This document shows, piece after piece, positions 1 to 12,275 of a stretch of 64,000 bases of DNA (positions are counted from its first letter, which is position 1; the number at the start of each line of letters is the position of its first letter). The position numbers were made by a program, and so were the translations under genes. Origin of the DNA: Prostheceraeus crozeri (taxonomy: Eukaryota; Platyhelminthes; Polycladida; Euryleptidae); contig CAJQUW010005765.1 of NCBI GenBank assembly GCA_907163375.1, positions 434,001 to 498,000 of the forward strand, given 5' to 3'. The notes beneath the pieces were generated by a model. It saw only the letters and a list, made by a program, of their open reading frames with translations. It did no database searches and was not told where the DNA came from.

Positions 1-1540
1 AATGATAATAGATTTTCATGCAATGATTCATGGACTCCTATACTGAAAGGTAGAACTTCATTGATATGATAGATGTCTATGTTCTGTACACAGCACGTTC
101 GATTCTACTCTGAAGTACATGTATATTTGGATGTTTATTCTGACCAGCAAGATTCTACAGCGCTAATCATAAAAAGCAAGCGGACCATCTTCATTATATC
201 AACTTCAATCGATTCCCCTTCGATTCAAATACACGAGCCATGAACCCTTCGACAGCCTATATTCAAACTTTTAAATGAGCCAATGCAATCGTATATAGAT
301 GTATCATATATATAGGCCCATAACCACTGAAACTGTTAGCCGAAGGTTGTGAGATGTTTTGCTAGTGCATCTTTGTGGTCTGTCAAGCTGTTTTTTTCTG
401 TTTCCGCTTTTGACATTTTTTTCGCATCAATCGGTACGTCAGCTTGTCCTGTGTATTTCTTTGCCGCCTATTTTTTGGGTAGCTACCGGGTATATTGTCG
501 CGTTGGTGTGAAATTTTTAACTTATTATTTCATACTTAGAAACAGCTATGACGACAAGTAGCAGCACGGTGAACAGGAGGTCAGAAGCCATAATTTCTTG
601 AATAAAAATTCGAGTTTTCTTTCCTTTGCACAACGTTTTCGAAGCCGGAGCCGACAGAAAATATCACAGCTCCGGCTTGAAGCTTTCTATGCATTTGAAT
701 TCAGTCACTTTGCAAGAAAAAAATATGTTTGACAGTGTAGCTGAAACCAATGCAAGTGTGTCATCGTTGTAAACCTCCCAAAATCTACTGACCTTCATCT
801 CCTCTCTACACATAACCTACTGTGAAACATTCATCTGTATTTTAAAGGAGATCGCGGACTTCCTTAAATGGTACTGCAGCCGAAGACGCAGCTGTTGGAC
901 GAAAAGCTCTCGGTGTACTTTAGAGATACTCTCCCGCCTCAAATTTGGTGCACTTGATTCAAGCACAATGGTGCTTAATAATTCTTCTCTATAAAGTGTA
1001 TGTTTTTTAATCTAAGTGCCATATTTTCAATCAATAGTTATAAGAAGTACTAACATGCTCCTAAAGAGGAGCTTTTGATATAATAAGAATTTTGGTTCAA
1101 TTTGGAAATATCCAACTGCTTTCAGAGGTCAAGCTTTCAAAGGCTACTGAGCTTTCGGATAAAATTTAACAGAAGCTTTAGCTTAAGATGTTGTGGAAAT
1201 CTTTTCTGTTATTAAAATTTTATTTTGTAACTTTCCCTTGGACAGTTTTATCCAATCTTTCAAGGCCATTTTGTACAACATTTTGACTTGACACCTCTTT
1301 TAACGCACTACTGACGCTTCGTCGTAGCTAGTCCACCAATTATAATCAGCAAATGATAGATTTTGACAACAGAATATTAATAGAACAATTGAAAATTGAA
1401 TCACATCCTCGGTTGAAAATGAGAACAGACTTTGATATCCAAATGTTAAATCCATAATTATTAAAATATCATTCATTGCGTAGATGTGTCTCAAATTTAC
1501 TCCATGCATGAATGAAAATGAGGGAAGCTGTGTTGATGCC
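1..1540. other. gene-free AT-rich stretch with a GC-rich hairpin
   Basis: I see no convincing exon here. The 70-codon ORF at 349-561 has no splice or composition support. A 10-bp perfect inverted repeat, AAGCCGGAGC at 642-651 and its complement at 669-678, forms a GC-rich stem with a 17-nt loop in an otherwise AT-rich region. It may be the remnant of a transposon end. Confidence 0.5.
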
Positions 1541-2011
1541 TAGGGATGAGGGATAGGCCTGTTGAGGATTCCTAAATAGAATGAAATGGTAGTTTTTGTC
1601 CCACTTTTCAAAAAAGAATGTGTATTTACAAGTTTTGAAGTTCGTAGAATGTACAAGGCTATCCATGCAACATCGAGAGATAGTATGAAGAGCTCTTATT
1701 CCGTCCACTTTGTGAGACGGTACATATTATATGACAGTGCTGCAGAAGCGGAGGTGGATCTGTTGGAAAAGGCACTCCTGCAGCCCCTCTTTATGATAAT
1801 GTGCTTGTCGAATTGCTTGCAGATAAGGTGCTTGTTTTTATCAACATCTTTTATCCATTTCTTCATAATATCTCTCAATGTTGCATGTATAGCCTTGCAC
1901 ATTCTGCGAACTTCAAAACTTGCAAATATGCATCCTATTTTGAAAAGTGGGACAAGAAACTACCACTTCATCCTATTTAGGAATCCTCAACAGGCCTTGC
2001 CCTCATCCCTA
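1541..2011. mobile_element. TA-flanked hairpin MITE (Tc1/mariner-type)
   Basis: Two long inverted arms (about 1543-1688 and 1870-2009) pair along most of their length. The ends read GGGATGAGGG and its complement, each next to a TA dinucleotide as expected for a Tc1/mariner target duplication. The centre has no transposase. Overlapping ORFs on both strands are by-products of the palindrome. It is a non-autonomous foldback element of about 470 bp. Superfamily is inferred from the TA flanks only. Confidence 0.7.
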
Positions 2012-2640
2012 TCACATGTGAACTGAGAGAGCAAACTTTGAAGTAAACTGAACGGCTTAGGACAAGCTCAAAATAAACGAGGAACTAAGTGAGCTGAATA
2101 ACTACCTCTCTCGGTTGCGCTGATTCATACTGTCTCTTAGCTATGGCTGCGACAGATAGTGTTTTAATCCAGGGATGCGGAGTCGGAGTCCCGGAGTCCG
2201 ATCAAAATGATAGGACTTCACATTCCTGCTTTAATCCCAAAATCGTGATCCTGAGTTCAAATATTTACGTTTTTCCTGCAATTTTAATGGTGAGGAGACT
2301 GAGTAGAGTGCCTGAAGTATAGTCTCAGTCTGTAAGAGCCAAATAGCCACTCATTTAATTCCTGACACTTCTACTGAGGCCGTTTTCTCGATATCTTAAA
2401 CCCTCGGAAGAGCACGAAGGCAATAATATTCACAGACGAATGTCTTGGAGAATTTTGAGTGATACCTGTCAGCTTGATCAGCCTCATCAGGTCGCAGAAA
2501 ACTTTCCCAAACGCAAAACAAATGTCTCGACAGAAGTTGTTCGAAATTCAGCGGCTCATTCTGACATTCTAAACTTTGCCTGTAAAGTCTGCCACTAATT
2601 GAAGCTTTAAAGATCTATCGACATCTTGAAGAACGTTCAA
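2012..2640. other. gene-free, possible hAT terminus
   Basis: No gene is seen. At 2170 the sequence begins CAGGGATGCGGAGTCGGAG, which resembles a hAT-type terminal repeat start, but no partner end or 8-bp duplication was found. The right part may be the 3' untranslated end of the LINE on the minus strand. Confidence 0.3.
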
Positions 2641-4770
2641 TAACCCCTTGAAGATCTCCTGCTGCTGTTGTTGCCGTTGCCGTTGTTGGCTGAGGCTAGG
2701 CTCACCCGCCTCCACCACCGCCAGTACTGCAGAGCCTCCTGCGGTCTACAACATAAAACAGACAAACTATTCGTTGAAATCTCCAACTCATCACGCTTCC
2801 TTTCACCAGCAACACACTCCCTGCTGCTGCTGTTGAGGTACACGACCAAAGTGCTCTGAAAAAGAGAGCGCTTGGCCAGCGGAACCACTTTTGAGAGGTG
2901 TACTGTATGGCTGTCGAACTTCGAGGCACAGGCGATCGAGGGCTGGGCAGTCAACCAACCAGTGTTCGACTGTTCGGCTATTTTCTTTCAACTAATGGGT
3001 TCATAAGGCTAGTGTAGGCTGCTAACTTGCTGCAATGCCCGGATCTCAAGCGGGTCAGTAACACTTTTGCATCTTTCCTGTTCGTAACTTGGGAGATATC
3101 TACGGAGTGGGAGACATTCTCGTAAACTGTTTTGGTGCGGATATGAGATACCACCACCGCAGAGTCACTTCTCTCTGATCCATTGGTTGCTGAGCAGTCT
3201 GTGTACAGTGTGACCACCGGTTGAAAGTTTCTGAGACGTTGGACAATTGCTGCACGGAGTAACTCAGCGTTTTCCTGCCTTGTGAGGCCCTCAAGCTTGG
3301 AATTGTCCAACCAGTTTGGACTGGAGGTAGTCCACGGGCAACGGGTTGCAGTCGGGAGTGTGATGCGATCCGTGAAGTGACCGAGCTCTGCGGCTTTTCT
3401 TTGCTTCGTTTCTCCAGCAACTTCTTTGGGTCATGTGCCTAATGGCGTCCTCCGAGGCTGAGCACCTTGGGTGGTCATTCGATAGGCGTCCTGCCTTCTC
3501 ATAAGCAATGGAGAGAAAGGCGCCTACTGTGGATGTGATAGCTGATCACTTCTGCTTCCTGTCGAAGGACTCCAAGAGTGTTGACTTGGATTGACCGGTG
3601 ATCAGTTCCAGTGCGCGGTTCTTAATACCTCCAAATTTATCCATTCTCGCTTGGGCTAGCTATGGTTGCCACGCAGCTGCTGCATAGTCCAAGACACTCC
3701 TTTGCATAGCGTAGTAAATTGCCCGCATGCTCTCTTTCCGTCAGCCTCATCCCTTTCCGTCCAGTGGCGCAAGAATTCGACATCTTGAAGATACCTTCGA
3801 GGAGATTTTCTTGACTTGAGGACCGAACGATAGGCTTCGATTGAGGGTGACTCCAAGGCATGTGGGGGTCAGATTCAGGGACAGACCGGTTCCGTCGAGG
3901 GAGAGATCCGGGTTCCACTTCGCCTTGCTTGTGGCTGGAGAGCAGCTTCACACTTCCTCACATTGAGAGCAAGCCTCATCTCCCGACTCCAGGCGTCAAT
4001 AGCATTCGACCCAGACTGGACCAGGCGTGAAGCGTTCTCCTTCCTTGGATGTTGGGCAGAGAGGGATCCGTCATCCGCATAGACCGCCAGGTCGACACCT
4101 GACGGGAGGATTTCAGAGACCGAATTGATGCACAGGATGAACACAATAGTGGAGACAGAATAAAGCCTTATTGTCTAAGTTTCTTTTTGTGCCCAGTTGT
4201 GCCGTCGACAGACTTGGGCTTGACGATTTCTTAGGAAGCCGGCGATCCATCGGATAAAAGTTCCCGGTACACCTTTGTCGCACAGTCCGACAAGCAACTT
4301 CACTCTCCATACGCGATCGTAGGCCTTGGAGTAATCCAGAAGAGCCATCACCTTTCGATGGGCTGGGGAGCACTGCAATTCGTCACTTATACGTTGTGTA
4401 AGACGGATCACCTGGTCTGCGCACCCACGAAACTTCCTAAAACTTGCCATCCCCTGGTTTCAGCTAAATGGTAGAGGCGATAGTGGATCATCCTTTCGAG
4501 ATTCTTCACTACGCACACGGTTAAACTGACCGGTCTTCGATATCGGCAGCTGCTTTACCGGCTTTCAGGAGTGATACAATCGTAGTCTCTCTAATTCTGC
4601 GGCCACTCTCCTTCCAGGAAGGATTTGTTGAAAATTGCGAGCAGCTCTTTCAGCGCACTAGGGCCAAACGCTTTGATGAAGGGTGGCGGGATATCGTCTG
4701 GACCAGCTGAGACTTCGGATTTCATCTGATTAATGGCTGGTGTCGTCCTGCTGTTGCTTCTGCAGTAAAT
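2640..4770 (-). pseudogene. decayed LINE with RT and RNase H (Jockey/I-like)
   Basis: Minus-strand reading gives the parts of a non-LTR retrotransposon polymerase in order. First is an RT entry motif like GPDDIPPPF near 4690-4710. Then comes RT block ALLDYSKAYDRVW with a GVP..F..WI motif (4180-4450), and the catalytic YADD at about 4070-4081. An RNase H-like segment follows, starting LYTDCSATNGS at about 3190-3220 with a downstream RLRSGHC motif. A C-terminal piece reads TVEHWLVDCPAL (about 2950-2985). RNase H after RT is known in the I, LOA, R1 and Tad groups, so I place it only at that level. Frames change several times and no endonuclease or ORF1 is seen, so the copy is 5'-truncated and dead. 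Its 5' edge stops about 75 bp before the mariner. The 3' end carries short CTG-type repeats at 2655-2700 and 2820-2836. Confidence 0.85.
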
Positions 4771-4843
4771 ACTGAGATCTGAGATAAGCAGAACTAAGCT
4801 TTAGAATCCTACTTTATAGGATAAGGGTCACAGCTAAACGTAC

Positions 4844-7156
4844 GTGGGTTGATCGGAAAGTTCCTGGACTCCGCCTGCTATGTCTATGCTACTGACTTCG
4901 ATGGCTATTGCTTCCCTCACAGATATCTATTCAGCATGCTTGAAGTGTAGGAAAATTGATTTCGTGATTTGATGTCATCTTCTCGTTGACTGCAAGGTAT
5001 AATAAAGTGTTCATTTGCAACCTTGGCGATGGTCAGCATGACAGATAAAACAGAACAGCGAACATGCATCAAATTTTGCGTTAAGTTGAACAAGACAGCT
5101 ACCGAAACTCTTGACATGCTTAGTCAGGCCTACGGCTCATATTGTCTTTCTCGTACATCCGTCTTCGAGTGGCATTCGCTGTTCAAAAACGACAAAGAGT
5201 CTGTTGAAGATGACGAGCACTCAGGCAGACCGACAGTCAGCAGGACAGCCGACAATGTCAACGAAGTTCGACAACTCATTCGTGAGGACCGCGCCGTCGT
5301 ACTATTCGCCAACTTTCGGAGATGGTAGGAATTGGTAATGGAGTTTGTCAGGAAATCTTGACCAGTGACCTGGATATGCGGAGAGTGGCTGTCAAATTCG
5401 TTCCTCGAATCTTGACCACTGGCAAGAAACAAAGGCGTGTGGATGTGTGCGAGGAACTCCTGGAACATGTCAACGGTGATCCAACTTTCATGTCGCGAGT
5501 GATCACAGCCGACGAGAGTTGGATTTGCGGATATGATCCTGAGGCGAAACAGCAGTCATCCCAGTGGAAGAGTCCTCAATCTCCGAGGCCTCGAAAAGCC
5601 GACAATTTCTCAGTGCAACAAAGACAATGTTGATTGTTTTCTTTGACCAGAAGGACATCGTTCATCGTGAATTTGTTGACCTGTGGCGGACAGTGAACTC
5701 GGATTTTTACTGTGACGTCTTACGGCGATTAAGAGAGGCAGTTAGAAGGAAGAGACCTGACTTATGGAAGAATCGTAATTGACTGCTCCATCACGACAAC
5801 GCACCTGCGCATGCCTCCTTGAAAACAACCGAATTTTTGACCGATCACGGCATGACCATCGTTCCACATCCGCCGTACTCCCCTGACATCGACCCATGTC
5901 TGTTGTTTGTTCCCAAAACTGAAACTGCGGTTAAGAGGACGTCGTTTCCAGACTGTTGAAGAAATCCAAACAGAGACAGACGCTGTTTTCAGAAGCTTTA
6001 AGTCGGAGTTTTTCAACGAAGCTTTCGAGGAATGGAAGCGCCGCTGGAATCATTGCATTCGTGCACGCAGCCAGTTCTTTGAAGGCGATAACTCGAATTC
6101 ATTTGATGATACTGAGCAAAGTAAGTATATAAGGGAAGTATGAAATCAATGGTTGATTTGTGGCGACAGCTATGATATTACTTTTTCGACATCTCTTATA
6201 AGCAGTTTTATTTGATATCGCAATTGATAACAGAATAGTATTGAAATATTAAATGGAAGGGACTGAATAGCTATGTCAAAACTATGAAACAGCGATAAAT
6301 TACATAGTTATCCGTAGACATATGGAAGACAAATGGCTAAAATGCTAGATTTGATTTGGCATAGAAATTAATTGATTATTAAGGTACTTAATAGACGACT
6401 ACAAACCACTCTATGCCATTTAAGGGGGGGACTTATGATTGCATTCATGTACTGTATATGAACGTGTTTGCAAACTTTTGCCCACTGAACATCTGAAAAT
6501 CTTTGTATCGAATTTAGATAATACTTCATAATATACTTCATAATATTTCTGAATAGAAATACTTCATTTTCTTATTGATAACCAGTTGCACATACATTCA
6601 TTGATCAGTTTTAGATTTCCATTCATGAATGTATGTTGGAAACATGATGGACCTTACCTACATTATATACTATTTTAGTCCTAATTTTTTTCATCTGATT
6701 ATGAAAGCATTCTATGTGAAATTTAATAATTTTTTATTGACATCCTAACATCTCATTTTCTTCTTGCATCAGAGTATTCCCTTGTATTTCCTTCTATGAT
6801 CAATAGCAGTATTTGATGATCCGTGTTGAGATAAAAACTGATGAAGAAATAGTCAAATTCTGAAATGTTGCCACTAAATTATTGATTTATCACGTAAATG
6901 ACTGTTTTTCTTAGTGATGAAAATAATGAAAACTGATGAATGACGCTCCAGCCTTAAGCTGCAGATACTTTGTATTATTTGCATTCGAATATATTGAGCA
7001 CTTTGATATATTTTTAAACACTTTGATACTGAGTAATGCAATTATTTTGTAATTCTTAATACATTTATCATTTCTGGAATACATCTCTTGTTTCGATATA
7101 TATGTAGAACACGAAAAAATACAACATCAGTCCGGGAACTTTCCGATCAACCCACA
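4844..7156 (+). mobile_element. mariner-family DNA transposon, complete ends, dead transposase
   Basis: Both ends carry a 27-bp inverted repeat (4844-4870 and 7130-7156) sharing GTGGGTTGATCGGAAAGTTC, with one inner mismatch and a differing first base. Each end abuts a TA (4842-4843, 7157-7158), the mariner target duplication. Total length is about 2.3 kb, where mariners are normally about 1.3 kb. The extra length is an AT-rich tail of nearly 1 kb between the transposase end (6143) and the right repeat, in which I found no nested element with its own ends. Confidence 0.9.
5014..6143 (+). pseudogene. mariner transposase, frameshifted
   Basis: The N-terminal helix-turn-helix block is at 5040-5280, with EQRTCIKFCVKLNKTATET and the SGRPTVSRT linker typical of mariner and SETMAR. 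The first catalytic aspartate lies in ITADESW (5502-5522). The second is in LHHDNAPAH (5786-5812). PHPPYSPD follows at about 5870-5892, but the position expected for the third aspartate of the DD34D triad no longer encodes it. FPKLKLRLRGRRF and the C-terminal end run to 6143. The pieces lie in different frames (changes near 5320, 5560 and 5900), so this copy cannot make active enzyme. It sits between matching terminal repeats, so it is the element's own gene. Confidence 0.9.
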
Positions 7157-7158
7157 TA

Positions 7159-8256
7159 TAACGATGCTGGTTGGTAATTGGCACTGGTTTTACGGAGGTA
7201 GCTGAAAGTGGAAGTATCAAGTCATGAGCAGACTCACTGTTGTTGCTTATTCACAGGATTCTCAGTTGCTAAAGGCTGCACTGTTCACACGTGGAATACG
7301 AAGCTGATTGCAACCTGTGTATATGTACAGACACTGATATTTGTTGCAAATGAACATGTGACGTCAGGTGTTGTCTCTGTGTGTAATTGTGTTACACAAA
7401 CACATGATTTTGTTTAAAAAGAAATATGATAGTGGTTTGTCGGTACTTCTATTCTTTTCCCCCTACATTTTTCAAGTTATCCAAAATCATCAAATTTCAT
7501 CAAAATTAGTCCCATTGGGCTTAGAATGGACTTGAAATATGAGAAATAGAGAAATATGATAGTGGTTTGTCTGTGTTCACGCCATGATATCATTTGATTT
7601 TGAATAAAGTTTTAGTGTTCCTAGCAACGAAGCAAGCGATCGACATTTGGATACAACGCAATGTCCGATTTATAACCCTGCTTCACACAGTCGTGTGAGC
7701 ACACACCAACGTGCAGACTTACTCGAAATAAGCTGCAATTTTTACATTTATTAGGGGGAAGCGGAGATCTTTGTCTGGTGTCATTTATCAGCTGATCTGT
7801 TGTTTAAAAATGGCAGCACTGAATGTTATGGCAATTTGTCAGAATTAAGATATCATTTCCAATGTTCATAAATAGACAATGGCTTGGACCTAAACTTTCA
7901 TGATTTCCCAAGCGACAGCGACAATAGGACACAATGTATACACACTACAGTTGATTGGAAATATTTGAGTATTGTAGAGATGCTCAACACAGAATTCCGT
8001 CCAATAATGTGCTATGCACATTCTAAGTTTTTGATGCATAAATCGTAGACCTGCATGCTCGCATGACGATGTTTATTAATTAATTCATTGAAGGTTTCAT
8101 AAAGAAGTCCATAATTCCATAGTGTGCTTAACACTATATGTGCAGTGCATGCACATGCGAAGTAACATGCCATGTATACATGTAGGCTATATGCGACACA
8201 TGTGTCCACTGCTAATTTTTGACACATTTACATGAAATAAACGCAAAACCTACAAC
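7159..8256. other. gene-free stretch
   Basis: No supported gene. A 21-bp direct repeat beginning AGAAATATGATAGTGG occurs at about 7420 and 7551, 130 bp apart. I see no transposon ends. Confidence 0.5.
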
Positions 8257-9093
8257 CATAGAGTAGGAATATATAGGTAGAGTGTCGACTCAAAAAAGTA
8301 TCTGTATGCAGAGAAATTTTTATATGAAAAGATTCAGTTTTTTGCGGAGATTACGTTCCCGTGGTTCAAAAAATTATTTGAGCACTTTTGAAAAAGTCAA
8401 AATTTGCCAATTTATATATTACCGAGATGACTCTCCCGTATAAGCAGTATGAAACAAGCTGGATATTAAAAGCAATTAATATTTGTTAATAAGCATTCTA
8501 ACTAGGCGGAAATTAAGCTAATTTTTCAAGGGAATTTCATGATCCGTATTATAATGGAAGTCTTCATGAAAAAGTCGCGATATTATTCGTGCTTCCTTGG
8601 CTGAAATTTCAAGTTTTTGATTCAATTTACATCAGCATGATTTTATGAATCACTAAATTCATGTTTCATTTCTTGAATCTGAAAAGTGATGTGGAACCAT
8701 TTACATATTTCAAAGTTAATTGAAATCATTGTCTTTGATTCTTTTACTTTGCGCTACCAGTGGCATGATGACGCTTAAGAAGATTCTCTTGAGGTTCAGC
8801 ATGAAAGCAATACCAGCTCATCGAGTTGCTAATTTAACAAATATTATTTCTCCAAGGCTGTCATGACACGGAGGATCTCTAAAATAATATCAGTTCCTTC
8901 TGCGTCATGTTTTATTCAGTGAATTCCGTTGTAATTTCTTCGAAACTGCATAAATGTGCATATCTCACATTTGGAAACAATTCCGTCTATATTCCGCTCG
9001 AGTTCATTTAATAAAATCGAAAGTGTATGCCATAGTGTATACACATTGGGGATTTAATAAATGCGGAGTTACCACTCTACATTATGCCTACAG
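8257..9093 (+). mobile_element. hAT MITE family A, copy 1
   Basis: This shares most of its length with 14963-15796. The left end starts CATAGAGTAGGAATATATAG. The right end has the matching CACTCTAC but then diverges. No coding sequence is present. Family assignment rests on copy 3, which has an 8-bp target duplication. Confidence 0.8.
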
Positions 9094-9458
9094 CAGCTTG
9101 CCAAGAATTGTTCCACTCCTCCGACATATTTGACTTCTAAAATACATTTGACATCTATTCTTGTGATGAAATGAGCATCTGATTGTCGAAATGCTGTTAG
9201 CAACTTCTCGCATAAACGTTCCGATTGCGTCAGAAAGAGAGTCATCACACAATGCTCAAATACTATCTGCAAATATTCCTTAGATTCGGACTTTCTCAGG
9301 AATGCAACTACAAGTTGTTTACTATAGGGCGATATTGACTATGCTTGATAATCCTGTAAGCAATGTAATAATGAGCAGTGCCAATTCCACTTCGAAATCA
9401 AGAGAAAGTGGTGGCGGCCAACGAGCGGTTCGTAGCCCTTTTTCATCTGTTCCTACAG

Positions 9459-9971
9459 AGCATGTCCTTAATCACAGGAGCATGCGTTTGTATGGCGATT
9501 GGCGGACTAGCCCTATTGACAGGAGCATTCATGTTGTTTTATGGAGTGAATTATTCCGGTTCTGATGATCTTCGAATGCCTGCAATTGGTGTGCTGATCG
9601 GAGGCGGTGTCCTAATAGTTTCGGGAGTCGGTCTATTCGTTATGTACCAAAACATGGAGGATGGAAACGTCAGCAGCAGACAGAACTCACGAAGTCGAAG
9701 GCTGGCTATACCAAAGACAATTCATGTTTCATCCCATAGATCGACTGATACACTTAATCAAAGTGAAGCATCCGGAGTGCGAAATAATCAAAGTCGTAGT
9801 CCTAGTTCTATTTTCTCAGCTACTGGCATGAATGAAGAACAAACGCAATGTCCATATCCTCAATATTCGCATACCTTGCGTCCAATGTATTCACGGTATC
9901 CTGACCAGCCTCCGCCGTATACCTCTCTTCCTCCGGCCGAGAGTGTGGAGTCTCACCTGGGATGGATTTAG
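9459..9971 (+). CDS. terminal exon of a two-pass membrane protein with PPxY motif
   Basis: A strong 3' splice site (polypyrimidine tract ending TCTGTTCCTACAG at 9446-9458) opens this exon, which stays open to a TAG stop at 9969-9971. The reading MSLITGACVCMAIGGLALL begins a hydrophobic helix. A second helix, starting at MPAIGVLIGGGVLIV, follows after a short polar loop. The tail of about 110 residues is Ser/Asn/Arg-rich and ends with PPPYTSLP, a PPxY ligand for WW domains such as those in Nedd4-type ubiquitin ligases, then HLGWI. Topology resembles small adaptors such as TMEM51, but I do not recognise an ortholog. Upstream exons were not identified. An ATG lies 3 nt into the exon, so it could even hold the whole ORF. 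An AATAAA follows 117 bp after the stop. It is probably a real host gene. Confidence 0.7.
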   Translation, partial: SMSLITGACVCMAIGGLALLTGAFMLFYGVNYSGSDDLRMPAIGVLIGGGVLIVSGVGLFVMYQNMEDGNVSSRQNSRSRRLAIPKTIHVSSHRSTDTLNQSEASGVRNNQSRSPSSIFSATGMNEEQTQCPYPQYSHTLRPMYSRYPDQPPPYTSLPPAESVESHLGWI

Positions 9972-10087
9972 GTGACTCAATATTTCGAACGTGTGAACAT
10001 TATTCAGATAATTTTGATGGACAATCCATTCCATGTCAAATACAAATTGAATGAAAAACAAACTCATCGACCATTCTAAACGTAAGA

Positions 10088-10093
10088 AATAAA
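10088..10093 (+). promoter_or_regulatory. polyadenylation signal AATAAA
   Basis: A canonical AATAAA lies 117 bp downstream of the membrane-protein stop codon on the same strand, consistent with a short 3' UTR. Confidence 0.6.
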
Positions 10094-10109
10094 GTCACAT
10101 GCTCCGGGA

Positions 10110-11395
10110 TTTAGAAGTTCCTCGGTGTTCGACCAAGGAGCAATGCAGCAGCGGTGGCCTATAGCGAAAAATAAAGGGGGGAGGGTTGTATGCAAGTCAG
10201 CTTCATTCAATTTCTAGTCGCTCTCCCTCCCCCTTCTCTCCATTGTCCATCTCTCTTTCAGATATATTATAAAAATAGGCTAAATACCTAAGCAATATTC
10301 AAAATCAATATTCATGTCATTACATGAAGCATGAAGTTGGTGGAAGAAAATAATTTTTGACTTAAGGAAGTAAAGCAATGTTTTGCGTATTCGAGCTACT
10401 ATTCATGTTAAGTTTGTAAAGCTGATATTTAACTGCAACATTCATATCAACTAATTAGAATAGCACTAATTCAGAATTAATTGATAAACTCAATAATAAG
10501 AAGAAATAAACCGATTATTTGGAATGATAATTCAAACAAATTGAAGGTTTTTGGAATTTTCAATGAGTCATTATTATTGTTATCATTTTCATAGGTGTTG
10601 GCTGTAGTGAGCAGGAGAATATCACATATGTAATGCAAGTCGTTATCGGGTTTTCCCTGACTGAACTCGTCAGCTGGTGTAACAGTCAGCCTGCGATATT
10701 TCACAAAGAGCAATAGGCTACTCTAAATGGGGATATTCTAAACATAATTTCGATCGCCACTTTCGCAAAATTCTTTTCTTCACCTCAACCTCCATTACAC
10801 ATCATTTGGACAGTTTTAACTTTTCTCGGCATTGAATTAAAAGGATTAGCCCCATCATTTACAAGAAGGGGGGCTTAAGCCCCTAAAGCCCCCACCTTCC
10901 GCCACTGCTGCAATGCAGTGACCACTCTTTAGGATGGGATTTTTGAGCATCCTGAAATCCGTTGCTTCGAAATAACATTAAATGCTTCCAATTTGATCTT
11001 CCATAAAACAGGATAACAAGGGAATGTTTTATGAATGTTTTGGCTAAAGTATAACCGGAGCAGTGAGCGATATGTCTTGCCTCATAACCAAAGAATATGA
11101 ACAACCTCCCGCATGATGCCATATACATAATGCTTTACAAGACCATCCCTTTCAAATTTAAGAAATTTTCATTTTTGAAATTGTGAAATTGCAGAGTTTC
11201 TTAACCTTTGCACTCTGCGGTGACTTAATTTGCGAACATTCTACAGATCGGTGTTGATATATCAGCTCTTGATAACTAAGATAATTGTACACGCTAATGT
11301 AATTGTGCGCATAGAAATATCCTAAATGTCTATATCTTTAAGGTCGTTATACATTTTATCTGTTGAACTCCATTTCTATGCTTAATCAAAATGAT
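10110..11395. other. gene-free stretch
   Basis: I see no exon or bounded repeat. It contains a purine-rich GGGGGGAGGG run near 10176 and a pyrimidine-rich block at 10205-10260. Minus-strand ORFs at 10477 and 10883 lack support. Confidence 0.45.
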
Positions 11396-11580
11396 AAAAA
11401 CTTTCGCTATCGTTGCTCTGCGTCTGAGAGACCTTGGTTTAAACCTTGGTCGGGTCAAGCACAAGACTTTCAAAATAGGCACACTCTGAATTCTTGCTAA
11501 ACACTCAGCGCGCAGGACTGAGAGTGGAATCAATGGAGATCGGACACATGGAAGAGTGGCATTTTGCCGAATGTGCTTCC
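11396..11580 (+). repeat. tRNA-derived SINE fragment
   Basis: A B-box-like GGTTTAAACC (11436-11445) is followed by TCGGGTCAAGCACAAGACTT and ACTCAGCGCG. That is the general layout of tRNA-derived SINEs I recall from marine invertebrates (B box, then a GGTCGGGTCAA core). The A box is unclear and the copy is diverged. Confidence 0.45.
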
Positions 11581-11703
11581 GAGTATAAACAAGGAATTTT
11601 AATTTTTTATATTTTAATTTTTTAATTTTTTTAGCAAATGTACGTCTACACCGTCAATAACAGGCCGAGTAGGAGAACAGGAAACATGCCGCAAACACAG
11701 CAC

Positions 11704-12275
11704 TTTTTAAAAAGTCAAAATTATGCAAATTTATATATTACCGAGATGACTCTCCTGTATAAGTAGTATGAAACAAGTTGGATATCAAAAAGAATGAATA
11801 TTTGTTAATAAGCATCCTAACTAGGCGGAAATTAAGATGATTTGCAAGGGAATTCCATGATCCGTATTATAATGGAAGTCTTCATGAAAAAGTCGCGATA
11901 TTATTCGTGCTTCCTTGGCTGAAATTTCAAGTTCTTAATTCAATTTACACCGGCATGATTTTATGAATCACTAAATTCATGTTTCATTTCTTGAATCTGA
12001 AAAGTGATGTGGAACCATTTACATATTTCAAAGTTAATTGAAATCATTGTCTTTGATTCTTTTATTTTGCTGTGCAAGTGGCAGGTTGTCTGTGATATGA
12101 TCACGCTTAAAAAAACACTCTTGAGGTTCAGCATGAAAGTAATAGCAGGTCATCGAGTTGCTAATTTAACAAACATCACCTCTCCAAGGCTGTCATGACA
12201 CGGAGGATCTATAAAATACTATCACGACCAGTCAATTCCGTGCAGATTTCTATGAAAGTGTAGACCTTCTTGGAA
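11704..12275 (+). mobile_element. hAT MITE family A, copy 2 (both ends missing)
   Basis: This aligns to 8390-8960 of copy 1, for example TTACCGAGATGACTCTCC and ACTAGGCGGAAATTAAG in the same order, but lacks both terminal repeats. It has no coding content; the 64-codon ORF at 12004 is a by-product. Confidence 0.8.

Noticed and set aside
349-561. Small membrane protein
   Set aside because: Hydrophobic by AT-rich composition only; no start context, splice site or homology.
1469-2026. Opposed coding ORFs in the hairpin
   Set aside because: They are mirror readings of the MITE's inverted arms and have no domain.
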